In this document: in pieces, positions 46,770 to 56,136 of the stretch | How positions within the stretch are numbered: position 1 is the first letter of the stretch | How the letters are laid out: each line of letters starts with the position of its first letter | Assembly (NCBI RefSeq): GCF_000816495.1 | Contig: NZ_JXBK01000001.1 | Span: forward strand, 1 to 64,000 | Origin: Acinetobacter harbinensis | Lineage (GTDB): Bacteria; Pseudomonadota; Gammaproteobacteria; Pseudomonadales; Moraxellaceae | DNA length: 64,000 nt | Reading direction: 5' to 3' | Notes under the pieces: model-generated | The model's database searches: none | Told to the model about the DNA's origin: nothing | What the model saw: only the letters and a program-made list of their open reading frames with translations | Translations under genes and position numbers: made by a program

Positions 46770-47182
46770 TACATTACCGTCCGAGTCACGATAGTGGTTT
46801 TAAACGGAAGCTTCGCAGCAGCAAGCGTAAATGCTTCGCGTGCTAGCTCTTCGCTTACACCATCCATTTCGTACAAGATCTTACCTGGTTTGATTTCGCA
46901 AACCCAGTATTCCACTGAACCTTTACCTTTACCCATACGAACTTCTAATGGTTTTTGAGTAATTGGTTTATCAGGGAAAACACGGATAAAGATCTTACCA
47001 CCACGTTTTACACGACGGCTGATTGTACGACGCGCAGCTTCAATTTGACGAGCAGTCATACGACCACGCTCGAGAGATTTAAGCCCAATAGTACCAAAAG
47101 ATACTGTACTACCGCGATGTGCTAGACCAGTGTTACGGCCTTTCTGCACTTTACGGAATTTAGTACGTTTAGGTTGCAACAT
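46769..47182 (-). CDS. rplP: 50S ribosomal protein L16
   Basis: L16 (137 aa) contacts A-site tRNA. The start [17 protein letters not shown] and the [21 protein letters not shown] block are canonical. It lies 3 bp after rpsC. Confidence 0.98.
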   Translation of the reverse strand: MLQPKRTKFRKVQKGRNTGLAHRGSTVSFGTIGLKSLERGRMTARQIEAARRTISRRVKRGGKIFIRVFPDKPITQKPLEVRMGKGKGSVEYWVCEIKPGKILYEMDGVSEELAREAFTLAAAKLPFKTTIVTRTVM

Positions 47183-47185
47183 GGA

Positions 47186-47938
47186 TTATTCTCCTTTTTC
47201 AGCAGAACGATCATTGCGACGACCACGACGCTCTTGACCTTCACCACGACCGCGACCGCGTTTAGCTTGACGCTCTTCAGCAGGAGCAGGGTTCATGACT
47301 TGTTTCATGCCACCTAGAATCTCACCACGGAATACCCAAACTTTAACACCAATCGTACCGTAAGTTGTTTCAGCACGTACAGATGAGTAGTCGATGTCAG
47401 CACGAAGCGTATGTAAAGGTACACGACCTTCACGATACCACTCAGTACGGGCAATCTCAGCACCACCTAAACGACCAGAAACTTCAACTTTGATACCTTT
47501 AGCACCAGAACGCATTGAGTTCTGTACCGCACGCTTCATAGCACGACGGAACATTACACGTTTTTCCAATTGAGAAGCAATAGCTTCAGCAACTAGACGA
47601 GCGTCTAAATCTGGGCGATCGATTTCGTTGATACTTACTTGCGCAGGAACACCCATAATAGATGTTAGTTCGCGTTGTAGTTTCTCAATATCTTCGCCTT
47701 TTTTACCGATAACGATACCTGGACGAGCAGTGCTAATAGTAATTTTAGCAGCGCCTGTAGGACGTTCGATAAGAATTTTGCTGATCATCGCATTTTTAAG
47801 TTTTTTATTCAAAAACTCACGAACTTGAAGATCTTTAAGCAAATATTCAGCGTATTGTTTCGGACTCGCGTACCAGTTAGCGTTATGACGTTTCACAACA
47901 CCTAGGCGGATACCGATTGGATGAACCTTCTGACCCAT
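47186..47938 (-). CDS. rpsC: 30S ribosomal protein S3
   Basis: S3 (250 aa) guards the mRNA entry and has helicase activity with S4 and S5. The KH domain block [15 protein letters not shown] is present. The C-terminal about 30 residues are Arg/Gly/Glu-rich ([18 protein letters not shown]), somewhat longer than in E. coli. It lies 1 bp after rplV. Confidence 0.98.
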   Translation of the reverse strand: MGQKVHPIGIRLGVVKRHNANWYASPKQYAEYLLKDLQVREFLNKKLKNAMISKILIERPTGAAKITISTARPGIVIGKKGEDIEKLQRELTSIMGVPAQVSINEIDRPDLDARLVAEAIASQLEKRVMFRRAMKRAVQNSMRSGAKGIKVEVSGRLGGAEIARTEWYREGRVPLHTLRADIDYSSVRAETTYGTIGVKVWVFRGEILGGMKQVMNPAPAEERQAKRGRGRGEGQERRGRRNDRSAEKGE

Positions 47939-47939
47939 A

Positions 47940-48272
47940 TCAAACCCCTACCTTAACGGTGATGTGACAAGTACGCTTAGTGATACGATCTGCACGGCCT
48001 TTAGCACGTGGCATAATACGTTTCAGGCTTACACCCTCATCAACGTAAATCGTAGCAACTTTAAGGTCGTCTACATCTAAACTGTTATTATGTTCAGCGT
48101 TTGCAACTGCAGATTCTAAAGCTTTTTTCACTAAAACTGCAGCTTTTTTATTGCTGAAATTCAAGATATTAAGCGCGTGAGCAATAGACTTGCCACGGAT
48201 TAAATCTGCAACCAAACGTGCTTTTTGTGCCGAGATAGCGGCACCGCGTAATTTAGCAGTAACTTCCATCAT
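47940..48272 (-). CDS. rplV: 50S ribosomal protein L22
   Basis: L22 (110 aa) lines the exit tunnel with a beta hairpin where macrolide-resistance changes occur. The tandem [14 protein letters not shown] start is the form known in Acinetobacter; AAGG precedes the first ATG. The hairpin tip [10 protein letters not shown] looks wild type. It lies 6 bp after rpsS. Confidence 0.97.
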   Translation of the reverse strand: MMEVTAKLRGAAISAQKARLVADLIRGKSIAHALNILNFSNKKAAVLVKKALESAVANAEHNNSLDVDDLKVATIYVDEGVSLKRIMPRAKGRADRITKRTCHITVKVGV

Positions 48273-48278
48273 AGCACC

Positions 48279-48554
48279 TTAACGTTTAGATTTCTTGTCA
48301 ACACCGTGACCACGATAGGTACGAGTTGGCGCGAATTCACCGAGTTTATGACCAACCATATGCTCTGATACAATTACCGGAACATGGTTACGACCATTAT
48401 GAACAGAAATTGTTAAACCAACAAAATCTGGGAGTATCATCGAACGACGCGACCAAGTTTTGATCGGCTTACGGTTATTAGCCGCGATAGCCGCTTCAAC
48501 CTTAGCGAACAAGTGCGCATCGACGAATGGGCCTTTTTTCAGAGAACGAGGCAT
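48279..48554 (-). CDS. rpsS: 30S ribosomal protein S19
   Basis: S19 (91 aa) is in the 30S head, forming a complex with S13. The start [15 protein letters not shown] and the [16 protein letters not shown] block are canonical. It lies 19 bp after rplB. Confidence 0.98.
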   Translation of the reverse strand: MPRSLKKGPFVDAHLFAKVEAAIAANNRKPIKTWSRRSMILPDFVGLTISVHNGRNHVPVIVSEHMVGHKLGEFAPTRTYRGHGVDKKSKR

Positions 48555-48573
48555 TGTCAGATTCCTTTACTTG

Positions 48574-49398
48574 TTACTTAACGCGACGGTCGCGAATAAT
48601 CATCTTAGTCGTACGCTTGTTGGTACGTGTCTTGTACCCTTTAGCTTTTTGACCCCATGGGCTTACAGGTTGAATACCTTTATTACGCCCTTCACCACCA
48701 CCATGTGGGTGATCGACTGGGTTCATAGCCATACCACGTACGGTAGGACGAACGCCACGCCAGCGTGAAGCACCCGCTTTACCGAGTGAACGAAGGTTGC
48801 TTTCTGAGTTCGAAACTTCACCCAAAACTGCACGGCATTCAACGTGAATTTTACGCATTTCGCCAGAACGTAGACGAACAATTGCGTAAGAACCGTCACG
48901 ACCCAACAACTGAACAGAAGTACCAGCTGAACGAGCTAATTGCGCGCCTTTACCGATTTTAAGTTCGATGTTGTGAAGAGTAGAACCGATTGGCATATTG
49001 CGAAGCGGTAAGCAGTTACCTGGACGAATTGGAGCATCGTTACCAGATTGGATCTTATCGCCTGCACGTAAGCTCTTAGGAGCAATGATATAACGACGTT
49101 CACCATCAGCATACAAAACCAAAGCAATGTGTGCAGTACGGTTAGGATCGTATTCAATACGCTCTACAGTAGCTGGAATACCATCTTTATTACGTTTAAA
49201 GTCAATTATGCGGTAGTTTTGTTTATGACCACCACCAATGTGACGAGTTGTAATGTGACCGTTATTATTACGACCACCAGTACGTTTTTTAGCTTCAATC
49301 AACGGCGAATAAGGTGAACCTTTGTGAAGATGGTCGTGAACGACTTTCTCTACAAAGCGACGCCCTGGTGACGTTGGCTTACATTTTTGAATAGGCAT
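48574..49398 (-). CDS. rplB: 50S ribosomal protein L2
   Basis: L2 (274 aa) supports the peptidyl-transferase centre. The [20 protein letters not shown] block with the conserved histidine is intact, as is the N-terminal RRFVEKVV region. It lies 11 bp after rplW. Confidence 0.98.
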   Translation of the reverse strand: MPIQKCKPTSPGRRFVEKVVHDHLHKGSPYSPLIEAKKRTGGRNNNGHITTRHIGGGHKQNYRIIDFKRNKDGIPATVERIEYDPNRTAHIALVLYADGERRYIIAPKSLRAGDKIQSGNDAPIRPGNCLPLRNMPIGSTLHNIELKIGKGAQLARSAGTSVQLLGRDGSYAIVRLRSGEMRKIHVECRAVLGEVSNSESNLRSLGKAGASRWRGVRPTVRGMAMNPVDHPHGGGEGRNKGIQPVSPWGQKAKGYKTRTNKRTTKMIIRDRRVK

Positions 49399-49409
49399 AA
49401 TTCTCGTCC

Positions 49410-49730
49410 TTATTCCGCTGTGGTTTCAGCGGTATCGCCCAAGTCAGCCATTTCAACATCTTGGCCAGCTTTCAGGGTGACGTATGCTTTTTTAACATCA
49501 GAACGGCGCCCTAATGTTTTACCAAAGCGTTTAGTCTTACCTTTAGTGATAGTCGTGTTAACTTTAACCACTTCCACACCAAAGAGTTGCTCAACTGCTT
49601 TTTTGATTTCAAGTTTGTTTGCGTTAATAGCAACTTTAAAAACTTGAACTCCAGCAGCCTCACCTAAAGCTTGTGCTTTTTCTGAGAATACAGGTCCTTG
49701 AAGGACTTGATAGATACGTTCGTTGTTCAT
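49410..49730 (-). CDS. rplW: 50S ribosomal protein L23
   Basis: L23 (106 aa) is the docking site for trigger factor and SRP at the tunnel exit. The start [18 protein letters not shown] and [19 protein letters not shown] block are canonical. Its start overlaps the rplD stop by 4 bp. Confidence 0.98.
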   Translation of the reverse strand: MNNERIYQVLQGPVFSEKAQALGEAAGVQVFKVAINANKLEIKKAVEQLFGVEVVKVNTTITKGKTKRFGKTLGRRSDVKKAYVTLKAGQDVEMADLGDTAETTAE

Positions 49731-50329
49731 CCGAGTTCTACCTCAATTTTCTTAGCAGCAGCTACAGACATAACAACTTTATCGAACGCGATCAAGCTAA
49801 CTGGATCGATTGCAGCAGCATCAACCACATCTACATGCGGAAGGTTACGTGCAGCAAGATATAGATTTTCATCTACAGCATCCGTAACGATTAATGCGCG
49901 AACTGCATTTAAGTCGTTAAGTTTTGCAAGCAAATCTTTAGTTTTAGGAGCGTCAATAGCAAACTCTTCAACCAATACCAAGCGATCTTGACGAACAAGT
50001 TCAGCTAGGATGCATTGCATAGCACCGCGGTACATTTTACGGTTAACTTTTTGAGACCAATCTTGTGGACGAGCAGCAAAAGTTTTACCACCACCAACCC
50101 AGATTGGGCTACGAATAGAACCAGCACGCGCACGACCCGTACCTTTTTGACGGAAAGGTTTTTTACCACCGCCAGATACATCGCCACGTGACTTTTGAGC
50201 TTTAGAACCTTGACGACCGCCAGCTAAATAAGCTGTAACAACTTGGTGTACAAGAGCTTCGTTAAACTCACGTCCAAAAGCAACTTCAGATAATTCAACA
50301 GCAGAGCCGGAAACAGTATTTAAATTCAC
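49727..50329 (-). CDS. rplD: 50S ribosomal protein L4
   Basis: L4 (200 aa) lines the exit tunnel and, in E. coli, regulates the S10 operon by attenuation and translational repression. The extended loop with [20 protein letters not shown] is intact. It lies 11 bp after rplC. Confidence 0.98.
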   Translation of the reverse strand: MNLNTVSGSAVELSEVAFGREFNEALVHQVVTAYLAGGRQGSKAQKSRGDVSGGGKKPFRQKGTGRARAGSIRSPIWVGGGKTFAARPQDWSQKVNRKMYRGAMQCILAELVRQDRLVLVEEFAIDAPKTKDLLAKLNDLNAVRALIVTDAVDENLYLAARNLPHVDVVDAAAIDPVSLIAFDKVVMSVAAAKKIEVELG

Positions 50330-50340
50330 GTTATTTCCCC

Positions 50341-50979
50341 TCAGGCCTTGATCGTAGGACGAACGATAACGTCGCCACCAGTAGCGCCAGGAATCGCACC
50401 TTTAACAACTAGAACTGAACGCTCAAAGTCGATAGAGATAACTTCCAAACCTTGTACTGTTACACGTTCAGCACCCATATGGCCGGCCATTTTCTTGCCT
50501 TTAAACACGCGTCCAGGTGTCTGGTTTTGACCAGTAGCACCTAAAGAACGGTGAGACAATGAGTTACCGTGAGTAGCGTCTTGAGTACGGAAGTTCCAAC
50601 GTTTAACACCACCTTGGAAACCCTTACCTTTAGATTGACCAGTTACGTCAATTACTTGACCAACTGTAAACAAGTCAACACCAATGGTACCGCCAACTTC
50701 ACGACCTTCAAGCTCAGTTTCTGAAACGCGGAATTCTTTAACCAAACGACCAGCAGCAACACCCGCTTTAGCGAAGTGACCTTTCTGAGGGTTGGTTACG
50801 CGAGATTCGCGACGTTCACCAGTAGTGATTTGAATCGCCTGATAACCATCAGTTTCAAGCGTTTTGATTTGAGTGATGCGGTTAGGATCAACCTCAATCA
50901 CTGTAACAGGCACAGAAACACCAGCATCTGTAAAGATACGTGTCATACCGCACTTGCGACCGACTAAACCAATAGTCAT
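50341..50979 (-). CDS. rplC: 50S ribosomal protein L3
   Basis: L3 (212 aa from the start at 50979) is an early-assembly protein reaching the peptidyl-transferase centre. I prefer this ATG over the one six bases earlier because AGAGG then sits at proper distance and the protein starts [16 protein letters not shown] as in the family. The glutamine target region [19 protein letters not shown] is normal. A 60-bp gap separates it from rpsJ. Confidence 0.97.
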   Translation of the reverse strand: MTIGLVGRKCGMTRIFTDAGVSVPVTVIEVDPNRITQIKTLETDGYQAIQITTGERRESRVTNPQKGHFAKAGVAAGRLVKEFRVSETELEGREVGGTIGVDLFTVGQVIDVTGQSKGKGFQGGVKRWNFRTQDATHGNSLSHRSLGATGQNQTPGRVFKGKKMAGHMGAERVTVQGLEVISIDFERSVLVVKGAIPGATGGDVIVRPTIKA

Positions 50980-51039
50980 GTGCATAAACCTCTAAAAAAG
51001 CGGCTTAATTAACGTTTAATGTTAACTAACCCGAAAGCC

Positions 51040-51351
51040 TTAACCCAATGCGATCTGAACGTCAACACCAGCTGCAAGATCCAATTTCATCAACGCATCA
51101 ACAGTTTTGTCTGTTGGTTGAACGATATCGATCAAACGCTTGTAAGTGCGAATTTCATACTGATCACGCGCGTCTTTATTAACGTGCGGTGAAGTTAGAA
51201 CGTTAAAACGTTCGATGCGAGTAGGCATCGGAATTGGACCACACACTTGTGCGCCAGTACGTTTTGCGGTTTCTACGATCTCTTGAGCAGATTGATCAAT
51301 TAAACGATGATCAAAAGACTTCAAACGGATACGGATTCTCTGGTTAGACAT
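51040..51351 (-). CDS. rpsJ: 30S ribosomal protein S10
   Basis: S10 (103 aa) is a 30S head protein that also joins NusB in transcription antitermination. The start [17 protein letters not shown] at 51351 is the family start; an upstream in-frame extension of 12 codons is not conserved. It is the first gene of the ribosomal cluster, behind a leader of about 160 nt and a strong promoter. Confidence 0.97.
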
Positions 51352-51511
51352 ACCAGTAAACTCCAAGCCAAATATATAAAGAATCACCTCTGACGCATCT
51401 CACCTAGTGGTAAGTGTCAAAGGCAGTGAAAATCACTAAGGTCATGATCGATGCCACGACTGTAACGATGTTAACTGCGATATAAGCAGCCAACCCCCTT
51501 TTATTAAAGGG
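51352..51511 (-). promoter_or_regulatory. Leader of the S10 transcript
   Basis: About 160 nt lie between the inferred transcription start and rpsJ. This is similar in length to the E. coli S10 leader that binds L4. A CCCTTT/AAAGGG stem occurs near its 5' end, but I cannot identify an L4 site. Confidence 0.4.
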
Positions 51512-51517
51512 TCGCTT

Positions 51518-51546
51518 ATTATAGCGACTGTTTAGTGCTTAAGCAA
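51518..51546 (-). promoter_or_regulatory. Sigma-70 promoter of the ribosomal cluster
   Basis: On the minus strand TTGCTT (51541-51546) and a consensus TATAAT (51518-51523) are separated by exactly 17 bp, upstream of rpsJ. Transcription should start near 51511. Confidence 0.8.
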
Positions 51547-52081
51547 ATCTCTTTTTGATTTTTTAGTTGTGCGGTAGAATTAAAAATGTATCCAATTGCT
51601 CAAAAATAGAGCACCGCATCTTTTAAGTAAAATTCGACACAAAAAATAAATTAATCACTGATTTAAATCAATAAATAAAATAATTAAAGCTATTTTGTCT
51701 GCATTATTCGTTTATAGAATGTATATTAAAGCCAACATCTGCAACGATTAAGTTTTGCAAGCCAGTACAATTCATCTCTAGATCATTTGACAAGAATTGT
51801 AATCTTTCAATCTTTATTAATTGTAATGGTGAGGGTTTTAAGTCTGTTTAACTTTGTGCTGCTTTAATGAGCAACCAAAGTGTTTCAAAGGGTCTTGCGA
51901 TGAAGCTATGTAATTTTTTAGAAAACAGATTAAGTATTGTGCTGTATATCGTGATTTTACAAAAAATCAAATTTAATTCAGTTAAGGTCAAAATACACAG
52001 TTTTACGCCCTCTATTTATATAGCCTAATATTGATGTTTCTCTTAAGCTAGCGTGAATTTAAGATCATCATAGGGCAGAAT
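51547..52081. other. Intergenic region upstream of rpsJ and the cystathionine lyase-like gene
   Basis: An AT-rich 535-bp stretch between divergent genes. It holds an FNR-like box with one mismatch (CTGAT-TTAA-ATCAA, 51658-51671) and a 42-codon plus-strand frame (51900-52028) preceded by AGGG. Neither is strong enough to call a feature on its own. Confidence 0.45.
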
Positions 52082-53275
52082 TTGAAAAATAATGCACAGA
52101 CTGAGCTGCTTCATGCTGAACGCAAAGCACCTCAATATATCTCGACGGTTCAACCTCCCCTATTTCGCGCATCGACCATTATTTTTCAAAATACCGACGC
52201 GCTGTTCAATCGCCATTGGAGTGACCCTTATGACTATAGTTATGGCACACACGGCACGCCGACCACATTTACCTTAAGCGACCAGATTGCACAGATTGAA
52301 GGTGGCAAATATTGTCTCTTGGCACCGAGCGGTTTGTCTGCGATCAATTTGGTCAATTCATGCTTTTTAAGTCATGGTGATGAAGTTTGGGTGGCGGACA
52401 ATATTTATGGTCCCAATATGCACCATTTACGTCACTTAGAATCACGCTATGGGATTAGTGTAAAAGTATATAATCCGATGGATGTTGAGAGTTTTCAGCC
52501 CTCTAAGCGCGCTAAATTAATATGGTTAGAAGCGGCCGGTTCTGTGACTTTAGAATTTCCAGATTTAGTCGGCTTGGTGAATAAAGCCAAAACCGCTCAT
52601 GTGCTAACCGCACTGGATAATACTTGGGGCGCAGGACTGGCCTTTAATGCCTTTGATTTTTCTGAGCAGCATTTAGGTGTAGATTTAACCATTCATGCAT
52701 TGACCAAGTATCCCAGCGGCGGCGCAGATATTTTAATGGGTTCTGTGGTCACGCAAAATAAAGAACTCTATCAACAACTGTTTCAGATACATGCTTTGCA
52801 AGGTATTTGTGTCTCTGGTGATGACAGCGCACAAATTCAGCGTAGCTTAGCCTCTATGCGTATGCGTTATGCGCATCAGGCTGAAAGTACACTTAAAATT
52901 TTAAACTGGCTGCAACAACAAGAACCATGTGTGCAAGTGCTTCATCCTGCCGCGCCCGACTCTGCCGGCCATAGCTATTGGAAAGAAGTCTGTAGCAGTG
53001 CGCAAAGTGCTGGCTTGGTCAGTGTTATTTTTAAAGCAGCATATGATTTAACCGCGATTCGAAAATTTTGCGACAGCTTACAGCTTTTTAAACTCGGTTT
53101 TAGCTGGGGCGGCCCAATCAGTTTGGTGATGCTTTATCAACTTAATGAAATGCGCACGCTTGAATCTGACCATTTACAGTCTGGCATCTTGGTGCGCTTC
53201 TGCATTGGACTAGAACATGCGGACGATTTAATTGCAGATTTAAAACAGGCTTTACAGCACCTACCCTTACTCTAA
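52082..53275 (+). CDS. metC: PLP-dependent cystathionine beta-lyase-like enzyme
   Basis: A 397-residue Cys/Met-metabolism PLP enzyme of the trans-sulfuration family, most like cystathionine beta-lyase, which makes homocysteine from cystathionine. The PLP-binding lysine is K209 in HALTKYPSGGAD; the YGTHGTPTTF-x-L block and the APSGLSAI block of the PLP phosphate site are also seen. The start is TTG with AGGG seven bases upstream. Specificity between beta-lyase and related activities cannot be fixed by eye. It has no operon partner here. Confidence 0.82.
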   Translation: MKNNAQTELLHAERKAPQYISTVQPPLFRASTIIFQNTDALFNRHWSDPYDYSYGTHGTPTTFTLSDQIAQIEGGKYCLLAPSGLSAINLVNSCFLSHGDEVWVADNIYGPNMHHLRHLESRYGISVKVYNPMDVESFQPSKRAKLIWLEAAGSVTLEFPDLVGLVNKAKTAHVLTALDNTWGAGLAFNAFDFSEQHLGVDLTIHALTKYPSGGADILMGSVVTQNKELYQQLFQIHALQGICVSGDDSAQIQRSLASMRMRYAHQAESTLKILNWLQQQEPCVQVLHPAAPDSAGHSYWKEVCSSAQSAGLVSVIFKAAYDLTAIRKFCDSLQLFKLGFSWGGPISLVMLYQLNEMRTLESDHLQSGILVRFCIGLEHADDLIADLKQALQHLPLL

Positions 53276-53528
53276 AGCCCATCCATACGAGGATGCCGGT
53301 TTTAGCATAAATAGACTTTGACTGGCTCAGCACTACACCTCAGTAGCGCTGAGCCAGCAGCACCGATCTATGCTTGAATTTACAAGATGAGTTTGAAATA
53401 AAAATAGCTCCAGCAGCCCACCAAAACACGAAAAAACCATTAAAATAAATCAGTTAATGAATAAATATTTTAAATATAGAGCCTATATCACTGTTAGATT
53501 TGGTTTTGAGCTTTATCTATAGCGATTA

Positions 53529-53551
53529 TTTATCAAATCCTATTTGATAAA
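53529..53551. promoter_or_regulatory. Inverted repeat operator candidate
   Basis: TTTATCAAA-TCCTA-TTTGATAAA, perfect 9-bp arms with five-base spacer, about 160 bp upstream of the globin gene start. The binding regulator is unknown. Confidence 0.45.
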
Positions 53552-53662
53552 GAAAAATCACTGTTGTTTTTTGTCATTAAGAATCATTGCATTCACGTTA
53601 TTTTTCATTATTCCATAATTTTTTTATGGTTTTCTAAAAGATGTATTTACATTGCCCTATAG

Positions 53663-53690
53663 AAGACGTATTTTGCATATATCTTATAAT
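53663..53690 (+). promoter_or_regulatory. NsrR-like operator overlapping a TATAAT -10
   Basis: The 23-mer at 53663-53685 (AAGACGTATTT-T-GCATATATCTT) matches 18 of 22 defined positions of the NsrR consensus AAGATGYATTT-N-AAATRCATCTT. It abuts the -10 TATAAT (53685-53690). A single half-site AAGATGTATTT also lies at 53638-53648. NO-sensitive repression by the nearby NsrR is the obvious reading. Confidence 0.65.
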
Positions 53691-53709
53691 CACAATTGAC
53701 GTTTTAATT

Positions 53710-54474
53710 ATGACTCCACAACACATTGAACTTGTTAAATCGACCGTCCCTGTCCTACGTGAAAATGGCGTTGCGTTGACCGGTTATTTTTATAATCGTA
53801 TGTTGAATAATAATCCTGAATTAAAAAACATTTTTAACCTTGATCATCAAGCCACAGGTCGTCAGTCACGTGCTTTAGCGGCAGCGGTATTGGCTTATGC
53901 AGAAAATATTGAAAATCCAAGTGTTCTTGCTAAAGCGATTGAGCACATCAGCACCAAACATGTCAGCTTGGACATTCAACCCGATCACTATCCGATTGTT
54001 GGGGACAATCTATTGCACTCCATTAGCGAAGTTTTAAATGTTCCTTTTGAATCTGAATTAATTGCAGCGTGGAAAGAAGCCTATATGCAATTGGCCGCAA
54101 TTTTAATTGGTGCAGAAAAACAAAAATATGCCGGCTTAGCGGCACAAAATGGCGGTTGGGCAGGCTGGCGCACCTTTGAAGTGGCTGCAATTGAAAGCAC
54201 TGAAACAGGTAAACGCTTGAGCTTAAAAGCACAAGATGCACAGCCGATTATGGATGCTGAAGCAGGTAGCTATATTTCAGTTAAAATCCAAGTTCCAGCG
54301 CATGATATTCAGCAACCGCTACAATTTACTTTTGCTAAGCCACAAACTGCCGATCAATATGTTTTTGATGTTAAAGCAGAACCGAATCATACTGAATATT
54401 CAGTGGCCAATATTTTATTGAATAATTATAATGTTGGTGATGTGGTGCAAGTGTCTGCCCCTGTTAAAGGCTAA
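53710..54474 (+). CDS. Globin with truncated flavohaemoglobin reductase domain
   Basis: A 254-residue protein. The N-terminal globin domain (1-about 140) aligns with Hmp throughout: Tyr28 (B10), Gln52 (E7), proximal His84 and Tyr94 correspond to the NO dioxygenase residues. The next 110 residues resemble the FAD-binding domain, but RxYS, whose Arg contacts FAD, is LQFT here. The protein stops at NVGDVVQVSAPVKG, where Hmp continues into its NADH domain. So there is no NAD-binding domain and FAD binding is doubtful. An NsrR-like operator precedes the gene and nsrR follows it, which supports a role in nitric-oxide defence. Confidence 0.82.
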   Translation: MTPQHIELVKSTVPVLRENGVALTGYFYNRMLNNNPELKNIFNLDHQATGRQSRALAAAVLAYAENIENPSVLAKAIEHISTKHVSLDIQPDHYPIVGDNLLHSISEVLNVPFESELIAAWKEAYMQLAAILIGAEKQKYAGLAAQNGGWAGWRTFEVAAIESTETGKRLSLKAQDAQPIMDAEAGSYISVKIQVPAHDIQQPLQFTFAKPQTADQYVFDVKAEPNHTEYSVANILLNNYNVGDVVQVSAPVKG

Positions 54475-54503
54475 GCAATTAATAAATCTCTAGCGCAGTA
54501 TCA

Positions 54504-54532
54504 ATAAAGTCCCTTTTTAGGGACTTTATCTT
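54504..54532 (+). terminator. Intrinsic terminator after globin gene
   Basis: ATAAAGTCCCT-TTTT-AGGGACTTTAT followed by CTTTAT on the plus strand, 29 bp past the stop. It separates the globin gene from nsrR, so nsrR may have its own promoter. Confidence 0.8.
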
Positions 54533-54568
54533 TATCATATCCATCTCCCTGCATATTTTAAAACTCCC

Positions 54569-55012
54569 ATGCAACTCAATAAATTTACCGATTACGCACT
54601 GCGCCTATTGATCTATGTGTCTAGAGCGCGAGAAACACCGTACACCATTGCAGAGATTGCACGTGATCTACAGGTCTCTCAAAATCATTTGGTTAAAATC
54701 GTGCATTTCACTGCAAAACAAGATTGGGTGATGACTGCACGCGGTAAAGGTGGCGGAATTCGCTTAAACCCTGAAACTTTAAATTTAAATTTAGGGCAAC
54801 TGGTGCGGGTCTTACAAGGCAGCCATCCGATTGTAGAATGTAATACACCGCCCTGTGTACTGCGCAGCAACTGCGGTCTTAAAGGTATTTTAGATCAAGC
54901 ACTTGAACAGTTCTATCAATCTTTAGATCAGTATTGCTTAAGCGAGGTTTTGGCCCAAAGCCGCATCATGCCAGAGCGTAGTCTGTCGGCCATTTCACTG
55001 ATTAATCTTTAA
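54569..55012 (+). CDS. nsrR: Rrf2-family NO-sensing repressor NsrR
   Basis: A 147-residue Rrf2 winged-helix regulator. The recognition-helix region (VSQNHLVKIV, ARGKGGGIRL) is typical. Cys91, Cys96 and Cys102 have the same spacing and numbering as the iron-sulfur cluster ligands of E. coli NsrR, and Asp8, the fourth ligand, is in the FTDYALR block. The cluster reacts with NO and releases DNA. The NsrR-like site upstream of the neighbouring globin gene makes it the likely target. No ribosome site is obvious ahead of the ATG. Confidence 0.85.
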   Translation: MQLNKFTDYALRLLIYVSRARETPYTIAEIARDLQVSQNHLVKIVHFTAKQDWVMTARGKGGGIRLNPETLNLNLGQLVRVLQGSHPIVECNTPPCVLRSNCGLKGILDQALEQFYQSLDQYCLSEVLAQSRIMPERSLSAISLINL

Positions 55013-55111
55013 ATTTACAATCTAAGTTGAACGCTTTCAAAATGCAAAGGTCGCTTGCCTAGACGACTTCCTTTATAATGCGTTCTTGTAATCATTTATT
55101 GAAGTTGAGTT

Positions 55112-55987
55112 ATGCACCACAGCAGAGGAAAATCCAAAAACAGCAAGACATCTCAAGCGCCCAAATACAAGATCAGCTACGAGAAAAAAGTGGATTCTGC
55201 CATTACTGAATATTCGGTGCGGTCACTCAACTGGTTACGTCAAGCTGAATTTTTAATGAGTGCGCCAAAGCTGAATCTTTGTGTTGAAGATACCGGTTAT
55301 GAGATTGCTTTTGCCGGTCGTTCAAATGCCGGAAAATCCAGTGCCATCAATGCCTTGACCAATCAAAAACAATTGGCGCGTGCATCGAAAAGACCTGGTC
55401 GTACACAAATGATCAACTTTTTCAGCCTAGGCAATCCAGATCAGCGCTTGGTCGATTTACCTGGCTATGGTTATGCTGCGGTACCTGAAGCCATGAAATT
55501 GGTGTGGCAAAAAGAGTTAGAAAATTATCTGATTGAGCGTCAAAGCCTACAAGGCTTGGTGTTGCTGATGGATATTCGTCATCCGTTACAGCATTTTGAT
55601 GTGATGATGTTGCAATGGGCACATTCACGTCAATTGTTCGTGCATGTGCTACTGACCAAATCGGATAAATTAAACCGTGGGCCGGCCTCGAAAGTGCTAC
55701 AAGAAGTACAGCTACAATTAAGAAAAATGAAGCTGCAATTCTCAATTCAACTGTTCTCATCGATGAATAAGCAAGGTTTAGAAGAACTGGCCAGCATTAT
55801 GGCGGGTCGCTTAAACTTTACCTTAGAGCAAGCCACTGAATTTGATTTAAGCAGTATTGCTGAAGCCAGCGCTGATGATGCAGATGACGAAGATTTAGAT
55901 CCGCAAGATCTCGACTTTGATGTTGATGTTGATCAACGTACAGCTGATGAAAGTACTGATGCAATGCAGTCGAATCCAGAAAATTAA
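55112..55987 (+). CDS. engB: Ribosome-biogenesis GTPase EngB (YihA/YsxC)
   Basis: A 291-residue TRAFAC-class GTPase that assists late 50S assembly. G1 is GRSNAGKSS, G3 DLPGYGY, and G4 TKSDKL. The E. coli protein is about 210 aa. Here a basic N-terminal extension of about 55 residues and an acidic C-terminal tail (about 250-291, rich in Asp) add to the core, a feature I associate with Acinetobacter EngB. It is a single gene with a bidirectional terminator after it. Confidence 0.93.
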   Translation: MHHSRGKSKNSKTSQAPKYKISYEKKVDSAITEYSVRSLNWLRQAEFLMSAPKLNLCVEDTGYEIAFAGRSNAGKSSAINALTNQKQLARASKRPGRTQMINFFSLGNPDQRLVDLPGYGYAAVPEAMKLVWQKELENYLIERQSLQGLVLLMDIRHPLQHFDVMMLQWAHSRQLFVHVLLTKSDKLNRGPASKVLQEVQLQLRKMKLQFSIQLFSSMNKQGLEELASIMAGRLNFTLEQATEFDLSSIAEASADDADDEDLDPQDLDFDVDVDQRTADESTDAMQSNPEN

Positions 55988-56041
55988 TTTGCTGTAGGCC
56001 TACACGGCATTCAGACAAATCGTTTGATTTTATGGATTATC

Positions 56042-56079
56042 AAAATGCGCTTTATAATTTGATTATAAAGCGCATTTTT
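56042..56079. terminator. Bidirectional terminator after engB
   Basis: AAAATGCGCTTTATAAT-TTG-ATTATAAAGCGCATTTTT is a perfect 17-bp stem with A and T flanks. It lies between convergent engB and the symporter gene, and a second stem, GCGCTCT/AGAGCGC (56101-56120), follows on the symporter side. Confidence 0.88.
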
Positions 56080-56136
56080 CATGGCTATTTAAAATATAGT
56101 GCGCTCTTAGCCTAGAGCGCAGCCAAGGCAAAACCC

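Larger units (their letters stand above)
53276..53709. other. Intergenic region upstream of the globin gene
   Basis: 434 bp, AT-rich. It holds a CTGGCTCAGC/GCTGAGCCAG hairpin near 53320-53360 that may end the previous transcript, an inverted repeat at 53529-53551, and the NsrR-like operator and -10 of the globin gene. Confidence 0.6.

Noticed and set aside
42285-49991. Many frames of 60-100 codons antisense to the ribosomal genes
   Set aside because: They are shadows created by the strong codon bias of ribosomal protein genes and have no ribosome sites or domains.
51658-51671. FNR-like box CTGAT-TTAA-ATCAA
   Set aside because: One mismatch to consensus in very AT-rich DNA, with no promoter placed nearby; expected by chance at this composition.
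51900-52028. A 42-codon plus-strand frame with AGGG upstream in the rpsJ intergenic region
   Set aside because: Composition is that of AT-rich noncoding DNA and no motif or neighbour supports it; conservation would have to be shown.
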